Assembly: GCF_001375495.1 (NCBI RefSeq) | Contig: NZ_LN831057.1 | Coordinates: forward strand, 186,001 to 250,000 | Source: Flaviflexus massiliensis | GTDB taxonomy: Bacteria; Actinomycetota; Actinomycetes; Actinomycetales; Actinomycetaceae | Length of the DNA stretch: 64,000 nt | Direction: 5' to 3' | In this document: positions 8,300 to 18,255 of the stretch, one piece after another | Position numbering within the stretch: the stretch's first letter is position 1 | Layout: each line of letters begins with the position of its first letter | The notes under the pieces: generated by a model | What the model saw: only the letters and a program-made list of their open reading frames with translations | The model's database searches: none | Told to the model about the DNA's origin: nothing | Made by a program: the position numbers and the translations under genes

Positions 8300-9961
8300 A
8301 TGAGCAATGATGACCGTTTCCGCCCCCAGAACGAACACCCCGAATCCCACGGTGGGCAATACCCGCCGGGTCAGGGGAGCCCGCACACGGGAGAAGGTCA
8401 GAATCTGCAATGGTCCGGCCAGAGCCCTCACACCGGACAGGGCCCCCAGTGGCAGGGCGATCCTCAACAGGGATACCAAAACCAGCAGGGATACCCGCAG
8501 CAGGGAAGCGGTCACAGCCCGCACACCGGTGAGGGACAGAACTATCAGTGGTCGAGCGGATCCGCTGGAACGGGGGAGTACCCCCAGCAGTCCCAGTGGC
8601 CGCAGCAGGTTCCACCCCCGGGAGGCCCCGGTGGTCCGAACCAGAACTGGGTCCAGGGTGGCTACCCTGAAAAGAAACGTCGTTCAACAGCGATCATTGC
8701 GGTTCTCGTTGTCATTGTTCTCGTGCTTGTTGGGCTCGGCATCTGGTGGTGGACCGGTAGGTCCTCCGAGGCCGAAGCGGCAGATGGTGCCGGCAGCCCC
8801 GAAGAAGCAGCAAACCTCCTGGCAGAACGAATCAACGGAGAAGACTTCACCGAGTTCTACGAATCAATGTCTCCGTCTGAGAAGCAGTACGGTTCCGCTC
8901 TCGTTTCGCTCTTGCTCAGCTACTCGTGGGAGACCATGAGCGGGGGAACCGGTTCGGATGAGGACATGCAGGAGTTCTTGACCGACTCACTGGACCGCTA
9001 CACCGAGGTCGTTGACTATTCTCTCGAGATTGGTGACATGACCGAGGTGCCCCTCATGACCGGCATGACCGGAATCAGCATCACCGATGGAAACGTCCAG
9101 TTTGAAATCACCGACATGGATGAATTCGGTGCGATCACGGCTGATCTGCTGACCGAGCTATACACGGAAGAGCAGCTGTACGCGATGGCAGGTACTGCGG
9201 ATGAGGAGGAGCTTGCAGACTTCGTCATTGAGGCAGCAAACGAGGCATACACCGGGCCGGCAAGCTTTGAATTCTCCGAATCGGAGCCACTCGTCCTTGT
9301 CATGGTGGAAGAGGAAAAGGGCTGGTACGTATCACCCATCGCCTCGATTGTTTCCTACATGAACACGGACTACTTCGTGGACGAAACTGAGCGTCAGAGC
9401 TACATTCAGCGCAATGGCGAATTCAGCCTCACGACACCGACTCCTTCCTCCAGCCCGGAAGAAGCAACCGAACGCTTCATCAAGGCTCTGTCGGATGAGT
9501 CCATCACCGATGTGCTCGGCTACCTGCCGCTTGCGGAACAGCGCGGAATCGGTCTTGCCATCTACCTCGCAGACATGCCTGAGATTCAAGAGGTTACCTT
9601 CGGTGATCTCATGCGCCTGTCCAACGTGGCAACGACATCCGTGGAAATCTCCGACCACTCGGCCCTCGCGATACTCGATGCGTTCCTCATCGACTTCAAT
9701 CCGGCTCTGACCGGGACCAGCATGCAGATCAAGCTCGAGGATGAGAAGCTGACAATCGGCACCTGTGAACCCGTTGACGTGTCGATCCTCCTGGATGAGG
9801 ATGCACCCGTCCTCGCCTTTGCCACCATCCACGATGAATCGGGCTGGAACGTCTCACTTATTGGCACGTTTGTGAACGCCGCTGGAGCGGTCTCAACCGA
9901 TGCTGAGAACATGGATGACTACGAAGAACTGGCAAATGAATTAGGTCAATGCGGCTTCTAG
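8300..9961 (+). CDS. Repeat-rich single-pass membrane protein with duplicated extracellular domain
   Basis: 553 residues, not recognised by name. The cytoplasmic N-terminus (1-125) is Gln/Gly/Pro-rich with a repeated SPHTGEGQN motif (27-35, 73-81, and a variant at 42-49) and YPQQ units. EKKRRS precedes one transmembrane helix (about 131-151), followed by TGRSSEAEAADG. The outer part contains two related segments, each opening with SPEEA (near 165 and 390), followed by an amphipathic helix and a beta-rich stretch; this is like the NTF2-like/DUF4878 lipoprotein-type domains, but weakly so. The protein ends in GQCGF. The proline/glutamine tail may mediate protein contacts at the membrane (inference). 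It starts without a ribosome site, with CATAAT 7 bases upstream. A strong hairpin follows the stop. Confidence 0.75.
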   Translation: MSNDDRFRPQNEHPESHGGQYPPGQGSPHTGEGQNLQWSGQSPHTGQGPQWQGDPQQGYQNQQGYPQQGSGHSPHTGEGQNYQWSSGSAGTGEYPQQSQWPQQVPPPGGPGGPNQNWVQGGYPEKKRRSTAIIAVLVVIVLVLVGLGIWWWTGRSSEAEAADGAGSPEEAANLLAERINGEDFTEFYESMSPSEKQYGSALVSLLLSYSWETMSGGTGSDEDMQEFLTDSLDRYTEVVDYSLEIGDMTEVPLMTGMTGISITDGNVQFEITDMDEFGAITADLLTELYTEEQLYAMAGTADEEELADFVIEAANEAYTGPASFEFSESEPLVLVMVEEEKGWYVSPIASIVSYMNTDYFVDETERQSYIQRNGEFSLTTPTPSSSPEEATERFIKALSDESITDVLGYLPLAEQRGIGLAIYLADMPEIQEVTFGDLMRLSNVATTSVEISDHSALAILDAFLIDFNPALTGTSMQIKLEDEKLTIGTCEPVDVSILLDEDAPVLAFATIHDESGWNVSLIGTFVNAAGAVSTDAENMDDYEELANELGQCGF

Positions 9962-9981
9962 TTCACCATATGGACTAGTGC

Positions 9982-10020
9982 GTGGCGGGGTTACCGATAG
10001 GGGCCCCGCCACCTCATTTG
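9982..10020 (+). terminator. Rho-independent terminator after the membrane-protein gene
   Basis: GTGGCGGGG (9982-9990) pairs with CCCCGCCAC (10004-10012) around a 13-base loop. The downstream CTCATTTGTTAT is moderately T-rich. Confidence 0.75.
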
Positions 10021-10046
10021 TTATGTGAGAATTGGGTAAAAGTAAT
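10018..10046 (+). promoter_or_regulatory. Candidate promoter of pgi
   Basis: TTGTTA (10018-10023) is separated by 17 bases from AGTAAT (10041-10046). Both only partly match consensus. The position, between a terminator and the AAGGA ribosome site of pgi, is suitable. Confidence 0.35.
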
Positions 10047-10065
10047 TTCAGCGACAAGGACAATC

Positions 10066-11739
10066 ATGACAGCATCTCCCATTGATCCAACGGTGACATC
10101 AGCCTGGAAGAGGCTTGAGAAGATTGCGGACGGCTTCAACCCCAACTTCCACGAGTGGTTTGCGTCCGACCCTGACCGTGTTGAGAAATTCTCTTACGAG
10201 GCCGGCACCCTCCATATCGACCTGTCGAAGTCGTACCTCACCGACGAGGTACGTGACGCACTTGTTGCACTCGCGGAAGAAACAGGGGTTCTGGAACGCC
10301 GGGATGCGATGCTCCGCGGCGAACGCATCAACGTGACCGAGGACAGAGCAGTTCTCCACACGGCACTGCGCGCACCCCGGGGCGAAACGATCACCGTCGA
10401 CGGTGAGAATGCCGTCGACCAGGTACACGAGGTTCTTGATCGGGTTTACGAATTTGCCGACAAGGTTCGTAGCGGACAGTGGACAGGTGTGACCGGCAAG
10501 CGCATCACCACCGTCGTCAACATCGGTATCGGTGGCTCCGACCTTGGCCCTGTCATGGCGTACGAGGCGCTCAAGCCTTATGTCATGGCCGGCATTGAAG
10601 CGGTCTTCATCTCCAACATTGATCCGAGCGATGCGGGAGAGAAGCTCAAGGGACTCGATCCCGAAACAACTCTCTTCATTATTGCCTCAAAGACCTTTAC
10701 CACCCTCGAAACTTTGACCAACGCGAAGGTCGCCCGCGAATGGTTGCTGACGAACCTGCCCGAGGGCACGAGAGATGGCGCAGTGGCCAAGCACTTTGTT
10801 GCTGTCTCGACCGCGCTCGACAAGGTTGCTGACTTCGGCATCGATCCCGACAACGCTTTCGGTTTCTGGAGCTGGGTGGGTGGCCGCTACTCGGTTGACT
10901 CGGCCGTGGGCACGAGCCTCGCGGTCACGCTTGGCCCGGACAACTTCCGGGACTTCCTGGCCGGCTTCAGGGCCATGGATGAGCACTTCGCGGGTGAGCC
11001 CGTGGAACAGAACGTGCCGATCCTGCTCGGGATGCTCAACGTGTTCTACTCGAACTTCCTTGACGCACCCACCCACGCGGTCTTGCCCTACTCGCAGTAC
11101 TTGCATCGCTTTGCTGCCTACCTGCAGCAGCTCACCATGGAGTCGAACGGCAAGTCCGTTCGCTGGGACGGCACACCGGTAACGACCACGACAGGCGAGG
11201 TGTTCTGGGGTGAACCCGGCACGAACGGTCAGCATGCCTTCTACCAACTCATTCACCAGGGCACCCAGCTGATCCCGGCCGACTTCATTGCGTTCGCGAA
11301 TCCGACATACCCGTTTGTGACCGACGGACAGGACCAGCACGAACTGTTCCTTGGAAACTTCTTTGCCCAAACCAAGGCGCTCGCCTTCGGTAAGACGGCT
11401 GATGAGGTGCGTGCCGAAGGCACGGATGAAGCAATCGTTCCCGCCCGTGTCTTCCCGGGTAACAAGCCCACCGCCTCCATCATGGCTCCCGAGCTTAGCC
11501 CCTACGTGCTCGGCCAACTCATCGCGCTCTACGAGCACATCACGTTCGTGCAGGGCATCGTGTGGGGAATCGACTCCTTCGACCAGTGGGGAGTGGAGCT
11601 CGGCAAGCAGATGGCAAACGATCTGGGGCCCGCAATCGCAGGCGATGAGGACGCGCTTGCCACTCAGGATCCGTCGACCCGTTCGCTCATTGCCTACTAC
11701 CACCGCCAGAGGGACGCAAGGCCCGGCATCGGCAAGTAG
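10066..11739 (+). CDS. pgi: Glucose-6-phosphate isomerase
   Basis: 557 residues, the normal length. It interconverts glucose 6-phosphate and fructose 6-phosphate in the cytosol, feeding the phosphofructokinase encoded 2 kb away. Family signatures are visible: [16 protein letters not shown], the SKTFTTLET phosphate loop, [35 protein letters not shown] with the catalytic His, and [13 protein letters not shown] near the C-terminus (active-site Lys). The start at 10066 is chosen because AAGGA lies five bases upstream; a longer in-frame read to 9982 would cross the upstream terminator. Confidence 0.97.
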   Translation: MTASPIDPTVTSAWKRLEKIADGFNPNFHEWFASDPDRVEKFSYEAGTLHIDLSKSYLTDEVRDALVALAEETGVLERRDAMLRGERINVTEDRAVLHTALRAPRGETITVDGENAVDQVHEVLDRVYEFADKVRSGQWTGVTGKRITTVVNIGIGGSDLGPVMAYEALKPYVMAGIEAVFISNIDPSDAGEKLKGLDPETTLFIIASKTFTTLETLTNAKVAREWLLTNLPEGTRDGAVAKHFVAVSTALDKVADFGIDPDNAFGFWSWVGGRYSVDSAVGTSLAVTLGPDNFRDFLAGFRAMDEHFAGEPVEQNVPILLGMLNVFYSNFLDAPTHAVLPYSQYLHRFAAYLQQLTMESNGKSVRWDGTPVTTTTGEVFWGEPGTNGQHAFYQLIHQGTQLIPADFIAFANPTYPFVTDGQDQHELFLGNFFAQTKALAFGKTADEVRAEGTDEAIVPARVFPGNKPTASIMAPELSPYVLGQLIALYEHITFVQGIVWGIDSFDQWGVELGKQMANDLGPAIAGDEDALATQDPSTRSLIAYYHRQRDARPGIGK

Positions 11740-11790
11740 GACGGCGTAGACTGAGACCTGGGTAACCCGATCGGGCCCGTATCGACATAG

Positions 11791-12786
<996 letters not shown>

Positions 12787-12799
12787 CGTCCGACCAAGC

Positions 12800-12889
12800 G
12801 ACTCAGCAAGCAAACGATATCTAGTTGGTTGCTGAGTCAATCGAGAAGGCGATGATGGCCCGCCCCGACCCGGGGCGGGCCACTCCTTT
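12800..12889 (+). terminator. Two consecutive hairpins after mdh
   Basis: First, GACTCAGCAA (12800-12809) pairs with 12829-12838 across a 19-base loop. Second, GGCCCGCCCCG (12857-12867) pairs perfectly with 12871-12881 around a three-base loop and is followed by ACTCCTTTG. The second is the likely terminator. From 12890 to 13049 I see nothing further of note. Confidence 0.7.
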
Positions 12890-13049
12890 GCCCGCGTTCC
12901 GAAGTTCAGACTCTAAGCCCCAGTACTTGAGTGAGAACCACAGGACCATTTGCATCCCCAACGAACCTAAGCTCCTTCCGGAGCGAGGATTTTGCCGCGA
13001 GATCCGTAGCGAAGGTCGGTGGCTTGTTGAGAGCAGGGTAGTAGAGACG

Positions 13050-13087
13050 CTGACAATCATTTATTACAAACGATTATTATTATCGTT
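13050..13087 (+). promoter_or_regulatory. Promoter with overlapping palindromic operator, ABC uptake operon
   Basis: CTGACA (13050-13055) lies 16 bases before GATTAT (13072-13077), a reasonable -35/-10 pair. The -10 is embedded in a 19-base inverted repeat, AACGAT (13069-13074), seven bases, ATCGTT (13082-13087). The stretch is markedly AT-rich in a GC-rich genome. A palindrome over the -10 of a metallophore-type transporter suggests a metal-dependent repressor (Fur/Zur/DtxR-like), but it does not match a DtxR box that I know, so the regulator is not assigned. Confidence 0.5.
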
Positions 13088-13095
13088 ACATTGGG

Positions 13096-14126
13096 GTGGT
13101 GTCCTTAACCACCCATGTATCTTCTCGCCCGCGGACCCTTGGCTTCCTTGCCGTCGCAGCGTTGGTTCTGGCCTTTGTTGGCCTCATGGTTGGTCCTCAC
13201 TCGGTACCGGTGACCGATACGCTCCGAGTGTTCGCGGCCATGTTGGTGGGGGACGGGGATTTTGTTGGATCCGATGCAGTCATTTACGCGGTGCAGGTCC
13301 CGAGAGTTCTCGTTGCACTGCTCGTTGGTGCGGGACTTGGGGTGGCGGGTGCTGCGATGCAGGGAGTGTTTCGCGATCCGCTTGCCGAACCGGGAATCAC
13401 GGGAGTCTCTTCCGGTGCCGCCACCGTCGCCGTGATCCTCATTGTCACCGGGCTGGCAAGCTCTCACTGGCTCGTGCTTCCCGTTGGCGCGTTTCTTGGT
13501 GCTCTCGGTGCCCTCCTCATCGTCCATGCCTATGGCGCCCGGGCGGGATCAACATCGTCCCTCTTGCTATCGGCATAGCCTTCAATGCATTCCTTGGCGC
13601 AATCATCAGTGCGGTTGTGGCGAATGTGAGCGATGCGGAAGATGCTCGCTCGGCAATGTTCTGGCTCAACCGGAGCCTCGTGGGTCGGACCATGAGCGAT
13701 GTTGGAATTGCCTTTCTTCCGCTCCTTATAGGAGTTGTGATCGTCCTCTGGTTTGCTCGGGATCTTAACTTGCTGTCTCTGGGGGAAGCGACGGCTGCGA
13801 CGAGCCGAATAAACGTTGGGAGGGTGAAGCAGGGGATCTTGGCCGGGGCGGCACTAGCAACCGGGGCAGGAGTTGCGATCACCGGGGTGATTTCCTTCGT
13901 GGGACTCGTTGTCCCGCATCTCATTCGTTTGATCTGGGGATCGGATCACCGTTTCCTGCTGCCTGCGAGCGCAATCCTTGGCGCTATCTTCCTGCTGCTG
14001 GCCGACACGGTGGCACGGCTCCTGTTCTATCCCATCGTCCTTCAAACCGGCACCGTCACGGCCTTCCTGGGTGCCCCGTTCCTCCTCGCTCTCGTGCTCT
14101 CGCAGTCCCGGAAAGGCCTTTCATGA
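13096..14126 (+). pseudogene. FecCD/BtuC-type ABC permease, frameshifted
   Basis: Membrane subunit of a siderophore, heme or cobalamin importer. The first frame (GTG at 13096) gives a typical FecCD N-terminal half: VQVPRVLVALLVGAGLGVAG, then AMQGVFRDPLAEPGITGVSS, and stops at 13576-13578. The remaining half continues one base back in another frame: GIAFNAFLGAIISAVVANVS, then GVISFVGLVVPHLIRLIWG, and a normal C-terminus ending at 14126. Joining SSLLL to IGIAFNA restores the family alignment, so one base appears to be missing around 13565-13575. Without it only a half permease is made. The next gene begins at the overlapping ATG. The lesion could be a sequencing error, but two more lesions in the same operon make decay likelier. 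Confidence 0.85.
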
Positions 14127-15011
14127 TGAACAAGACAGGAGCCGTCCTGGCTCAGGGCAGACAGTCCTGCTGGACCGCACGAAAAGGTTTTTGACCAAGC
14201 AACGACCATGGGCCAGCCAGGCCAGGAAATCAGCGGACGTCTCGGCAATCACACTGGAGAACGTAAGTGTGTCCTATCGGAACCGAGAAGTGCTCACCGG
14301 ACTATCGACTGAATTCGAAGAGGGGCTCATTCACGGAATTATCGGGCCAATGGTGCAGGTAAATCCACGCTCGTGAAAGCTACCCCGGGACTCCTCCCGT
14401 ACCGGGGACTCATCGAAGTGCAGGGCCGAAACCTTGACAGCAATTCGTCCAAAGAGGGTGCCATGTTCATGAGCTATCTCCCTCAAGACATTCCTCCCGT
14501 TGACATGATCGGAAGGGACTACGTCACCATGGGACGCTATCCCTGGCGCTCGCGGATGAGTGGGTTGACCGGCGAGGATTCGCGACATGTGGAAGAGGCC
14601 CTGGAAATCACAGGTGCGAAGGCCTGGGCTAATCGGCCCGTGCGAACAACCTCCGGTGGGGAACGGCAGCTCACCGCACTGTCCCGCGCGATTGCTCAAG
14701 ATCCCAAGATTCTCCTCGTAGACGAAGCGAGCTCTGCGTTGGATATGGGGCATGAGATCACCGTGTTTCGCCTCCTTCGCCCCTGGCTGGAAGGAGGCCA
14801 TGGCCGGACGGTTCTCGTTGTCCTCCACGACCTGTCGCTCGCTGCACGATTCTGTGACCGACTCACCCTGCTGGTCAAAGGCAAGATCGTTGCCCAAGGA
14901 ACTCCCGAGGATGTGCTCCACCCACAGATCCTTCACGACGCTTACGGGGTCACGGTGGACGTCAGTCGAAACGAAGCGACGGGAACTCTGCACGTCACGG
15001 CATTGGACTAG
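14123..15011 (+). pseudogene. FecE/BtuD-type ABC ATPase, frameshifted in the Walker A motif
   Basis: ATPase of the same importer. The N-terminal frame gives ITLENVSVSYRNREVLTGLS and reaches HGIIGP, then reads out of frame. One base later the frame resumes as GAGKSTLVKA-like, so the single missing base (about 14350) falls exactly in the GPNGAGKST phosphate-binding loop. The rest is intact: SYLPQD Q-loop, TTSGGERQLTALSRAIAQ signature, ILLVDEASSALD Walker B, and LVVLHDLSLAARF switch His. The beginning is also unclear: the ATG at 14123 overlapping the permease stop runs in a third frame and ends at 14192-14194, whereas the homologous frame has only a TTG at 14191. There may therefore be a second frameshift. 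The ATPase cannot be functional as read. Confidence 0.85.
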
Positions 15012-15179
15012 CGATCGAAATACGCGCGGTTCCTGATCCAAACCATTGTCACACCGTGTGGAACTGCGTGGGTGAAATAGTCCGCCTAGCAGTCGCGCAA
15101 CTGTTCTAAAGGCGCCGTTCTAGTAATCCCACCTCATTATCCGACTACGCAAGTTGAATACAAGACAGAAAGAGAACCA

Positions 15180-16253
15180 ATGAAAACTCGACTATCAGTA
15201 GCCACGCTTGTGGCTGTGTTAGGCATCAGCGCACTTGCTGCCTGCGGCAGTGACAATGGGGAAGATTCTTCCGACAGGATAACGGTGACCGGGCATTCCG
15301 ACACCGCTGCGACACACGAAACCCTTGATGATGGAATCGATGCTGGGAATGGTAGTGAACCGGGATCGAGGTAAGGCTCTGGTAGCTCTGCCTCGGAGGG
15401 AGAATGGCCAAGGACGGTAAGTCTTGGTAAAACCGAGGTGACGATCGAGGAGGCACCGCACAGAATCGTTGCCGTGTCCGCAGAAACCGCCGAGATCGCA
15501 CTGCTCCTGGTCGGGGCTGAGAGGATCGTTGCGGTGCCCGCCAGGGCACAGGGCGATCACTCCACGAGTGACGAACTTGCCTCACAGGTGGGGCAGGTGC
15601 TCCCACCCGGAACCGACCCGGATCCTGAGCTGATCCTGTCTATGGAACCGGATCTGGTCCTCAATACTGCACGGCACGGAGGTGAAGAAACAGCTGGGGA
15701 TCAGCTCGAACAAGCAGGTGTTCCCGTCCTCAACATTGACCCTGATGCCTTCGCGACACCCGAGAAAGTCGCGGAGACTGCTCGGGCCCTCGGTGCGGCA
15801 CTGGGTGAGGAAGAGCTCGCAGAGCAACTCTCTGCAGAGTTCCGCTCCGACATCGAAGAGCTCGACAGTCAGCGTGAAGACACTGATGCGAGGTTTTTGG
15901 TACTCATGGCACGCAGGGACACTGTCATGGCCATGGATGACTCCCTTACGCTCCCCGGCCTCATCACCCGCGCCAACGCCACCAACGCAGGGGAGAGGAT
16001 CGGACTGACTACTACACGGCCGATCGATGCGGAACAGATCGTCGCCGCCAATCCGGACGTGATCTTCTTAGAAGACTTCCAGGGAATGGGGGAAGAACCG
16101 TTCGCGGAGCTTCTCGACAATCCCGCACTCGCCAGCGTTCCAGCGGTTGGGGAAGATCGTATCTTTGTCATTCCGATGAGCGAAGCATCCGGCATCTCCG
16201 GACTCAATACCGCAGAGGGCTATCGGAAGATCATTGAGACGCTCGCGGGGTAG
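15180..16253 (+). pseudogene. Metallophore-type ABC substrate-binding lipoprotein with in-frame stop
   Basis: Lipoprotein signal with lipobox ALAAC (Cys22), followed by a Ser/Asp/Gly-rich linker. At codon 65 there is a TAA (15372-15374). The same frame continues without interruption through WPRTVSLGKTEVTIEEAPHR, the periplasmic-binding-protein core (IVAVSAETAEIALLLVGAER; MEPDLVLNTARHG; IVAANPDVIFLEDFQG), and a normal end at 16253. One base change would restore about 357 residues. As read, only a 64-residue lipid-anchored stub is made; an internal start (for example GTG at 15438) would give a binding domain without a signal peptide. Substrate unknown (iron-siderophore, heme or cobalamin class). 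Confidence 0.85.
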
Positions 16254-16273
16254 GGTGACTACCCGCTAAGCGT

Positions 16274-16335
16274 AGGTGTGCCCTGGTCGAGTGGGGTTGA
16301 ATCGGCTTGACCAGGGCACACCTTTACTTGTTCCC
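16274..16335 (+). terminator. Strong terminator of the ABC uptake operon
   Basis: AGGTGTGCCCTGGTC (16274-16288) pairs perfectly with 16309-16323, and TTTACTTGTT follows. This 15-bp stem remains intact although the genes before it are broken. Confidence 0.85.
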
Positions 16336-16362
16336 GTGACTCGTGGGATTGCTACTTCTTGT

Positions 16363-17136
16363 TTAGTTGGTCCGCCGCCCGGTCCAGCGCCCGTCTTCCT
16401 TCTTCACTCGGATGGGGAAGTTGAATGCGTGGGAAATGTGTTCGGAGGTGATGACGTCATTGATCGGTCCCGATGCCGTGATTGTCCCGTCCTTGACGAG
16501 CACCGCATGGGTAGTTGTTGCTGGGATTTCTTCCAGGTGATGTGTGACGAGTAGGGACGTCATGTTGGATTTCGCCAGATGATCCAAGGTGTCGAGAAGC
16601 TGCTCGCGAGCCTTGAGGTCAAGGCCGGTGGCCGGTTCGTCAAGAAGCAGGAGTTCTGGTTTCCCGGCGAGTGCACGAGCAATGAGGGTCCGTCCCCGTT
16701 CGCCTTGAGACAGGGTGGGCCACACCGCGTCGGCACGATGATTGAGCCCGAGGTCCGCAAGGGTTTCCTGCGACAACGCTAAGTCGTCGGGGGAGGGGCT
16801 CCAGTAGAGAGGGAGCTCGAGGGTGCCGGTGATGCCGGTGAGGACAATGTCAGTGGCGGTGGGAGTGCCGCGCACGTTATGGCGGGGGTTGACGTGACCA
16901 ATTCGGGCACGAAGGTCACGCAGATCAACCCTGCCCACGCGGTTGCCGAGAATGTCGACAGTTCCCGACGTCGGGTGTGCCTGCCCTCCGCACAGGGCGA
17001 GAATGGTGGACTTTCCGGCACCGTTCTCGCCCAGCATGACCCACCGTTGACCTTCCTCAACCTCAAAGTTCACCCCATCGAGGATCTGAACCCCGTTACG
17101 TCGGAACGTGACACTGTCGAGCTTGAGGATGGTCAT
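16363..17136 (-). CDS. Stand-alone ABC transporter ATP-binding protein (YlmA-like)
   Basis: 257 residues with one complete ATPase domain: GENGAGKST Walker A, IGHVNPRH near the Q-loop position, LSQGERGRTLIARAL signature (LSQGE rather than LSGGQ), LLLLDEPATGLD Walker B and LLVTHHLEEI switch His. No permease lies next to it, so its partner is unknown; lone ATPases of this type are common in actinobacteria and some act in trans or on ribosomes. It is convergent with the broken importer and unlikely to replace that ATPase, being only distantly similar. The ATG at 17136 follows GAAAGG with an 8-base gap; a GTG at 17157 is the alternative. Confidence 0.8.
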   Translation of the reverse strand: MTILKLDSVTFRRNGVQILDGVNFEVEEGQRWVMLGENGAGKSTILALCGGQAHPTSGTVDILGNRVGRVDLRDLRARIGHVNPRHNVRGTPTATDIVLTGITGTLELPLYWSPSPDDLALSQETLADLGLNHRADAVWPTLSQGERGRTLIARALAGKPELLLLDEPATGLDLKAREQLLDTLDHLAKSNMTSLLVTHHLEEIPATTTHAVLVKDGTITASGPINDVITSEHISHAFNFPIRVKKEDGRWTGRRTN

Positions 17137-17297
17137 GTTGTGTGCCTTTCTCTTCACCGATGATCAGGTGTGAACCAGCCGGTGAAGCTGCGGGTCTGAG
17201 GTATTGAGCGTATCTGTGTTTATTAGCCCCTGGTCGGTGGTGGCAGAGAACTTAGGGAAGCCTGTCCACTGACAGCTTGTCGTTGTCTCTTAGTCTC

Positions 17298-18140
17298 TTA
17301 AGGGAAGACAACGGTGCGTTCACCGTTGCGGAGGACCCTGCCTTCAGCATGCCACTGGACGGCACGGGCCAGGACGCGGCGTTCGACGTCCTCGCCGATG
17401 GCCTGGAGGTCGGCTGAACTGAGGGCGTGGGTGACGCGTTCGACGTCCTGTTCGATGATCGGCCCCTCATCCAAGTCTTCCGTCACGTAGTGGGCGGTTG
17501 CACCGATGAGCTTGACGCCGCGGTCATGCGCCTGCTGGTACGGGCGGGCACCCTTGAAGGAGGGGAGGAACGAGTGGTGAATGTTAATGATCGACCCTGC
17601 CATGCGCTGGCACAGTTCGGGGGAAAGTACCTGCATGTACCTCGCCAACACAATGAGTTCCGCACCGGTCTCTTCGACGATGTCGAGGAGTTCAGCTTCG
17701 GCCTCAGCCCGGCGTTCCTTCGTGAAGGGAATGTGGGTGTAGGGAACGCCGTAGAAGTCGGCAATGGGACGGAGCTTCTCGTGATTGGAAACAACCCGGG
17801 TCACCTCGATCGGTAGCCTGCCTTCACGCTTCAGGTAGAGCAGGTCGCTCAGGCAGTGCGAGGTTGTGGAGCCCATGATGATGGTCTTGATCTTGCGGTC
17901 TTTTTCGGTGATCTCAACGCGAGCATCGAACTCGGCTTCCAGCTTCTTAACCGGCTCATTCAAATACTCAACCGGTCCAGGAATCTCGGCTTCTACGCGG
18001 AGGAAAAACCGGCCGGTATCGGGATCCCCGTACTGCTGGGATTCGAGGATGTTACCGCCCGCTGCGACGAGAATCCCGGAGATGGAGTGGACGATGCCGG
18101 GACGGTCGGGGCAGGAAAGCGAAAGAACAATTGAAGACAT
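17298..18140 (-). CDS. purU: Formyltetrahydrofolate deformylase
   Basis: 280 residues. It hydrolyses 10-formyl-tetrahydrofolate to formate and tetrahydrofolate, balancing one-carbon pools together with glyA and folD, which diverge from it. An N-terminal ACT domain (SCPDRPGIVHSISGILVAAG, residues 7-80) precedes the formyltransferase-like catalytic domain with INIHHSFLPSFKGARPYQQA, holding the conserved Asn-His pair, and HYVTEDLDEGPIIEQ with the catalytic Asp. The start at 18140 is chosen because TACCCT lies six bases upstream, a leaderless pattern repeated in this window; a GTG ten codons upstream is possible. Confidence 0.93.
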   Translation of the reverse strand: MSSIVLSLSCPDRPGIVHSISGILVAAGGNILESQQYGDPDTGRFFLRVEAEIPGPVEYLNEPVKKLEAEFDARVEITEKDRKIKTIIMGSTTSHCLSDLLYLKREGRLPIEVTRVVSNHEKLRPIADFYGVPYTHIPFTKERRAEAEAELLDIVEETGAELIVLARYMQVLSPELCQRMAGSIINIHHSFLPSFKGARPYQQAHDRGVKLIGATAHYVTEDLDEGPIIEQDVERVTHALSSADLQAIGEDVERRVLARAVQWHAEGRVLRNGERTVVFP

Positions 18141-18218
18141 GGTGACAGGGTAGTAGTTTTCACGTTTCACTCGGTGGATTTATCGCCCCTTGGACAGGGC
18201 GCCCTGATGCGATGGGGA

Positions 18219-18224
18219 TAGTAT
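18219..18224 (+). promoter_or_regulatory. -10 element of the glyA operon
   Basis: TAGTAT precedes the glyA ATG (18256) by 31 bases, giving a short leader. A palindrome GGGGCAATTGCCCC (18226-18239) covers the presumed transcription start and could be an operator. No clear -35 is visible. Confidence 0.4.
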
Positions 18225-18255
18225 TGGGGCAATTGCCCCGACAATGGAGAAACTC

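Noticed and set aside
7916-8524. Minus-strand open frame in and beyond the pfkA upstream gap
   Set aside because: No recognisable domain or ribosome site, and it runs into the opposite strand of a real gene; codon pattern is that of a shadow frame.
12825-13560. Long plus-strand open frame joined to the second half of the permease, which would give a 433-residue protein
   Set aside because: Its first 240 residues are Arg/Cys/Pro-rich nonsense antiparallel to no family, cross the mdh terminator and overlap the genuine permease N-terminus in another frame. Only the part after about 13560 is coding.
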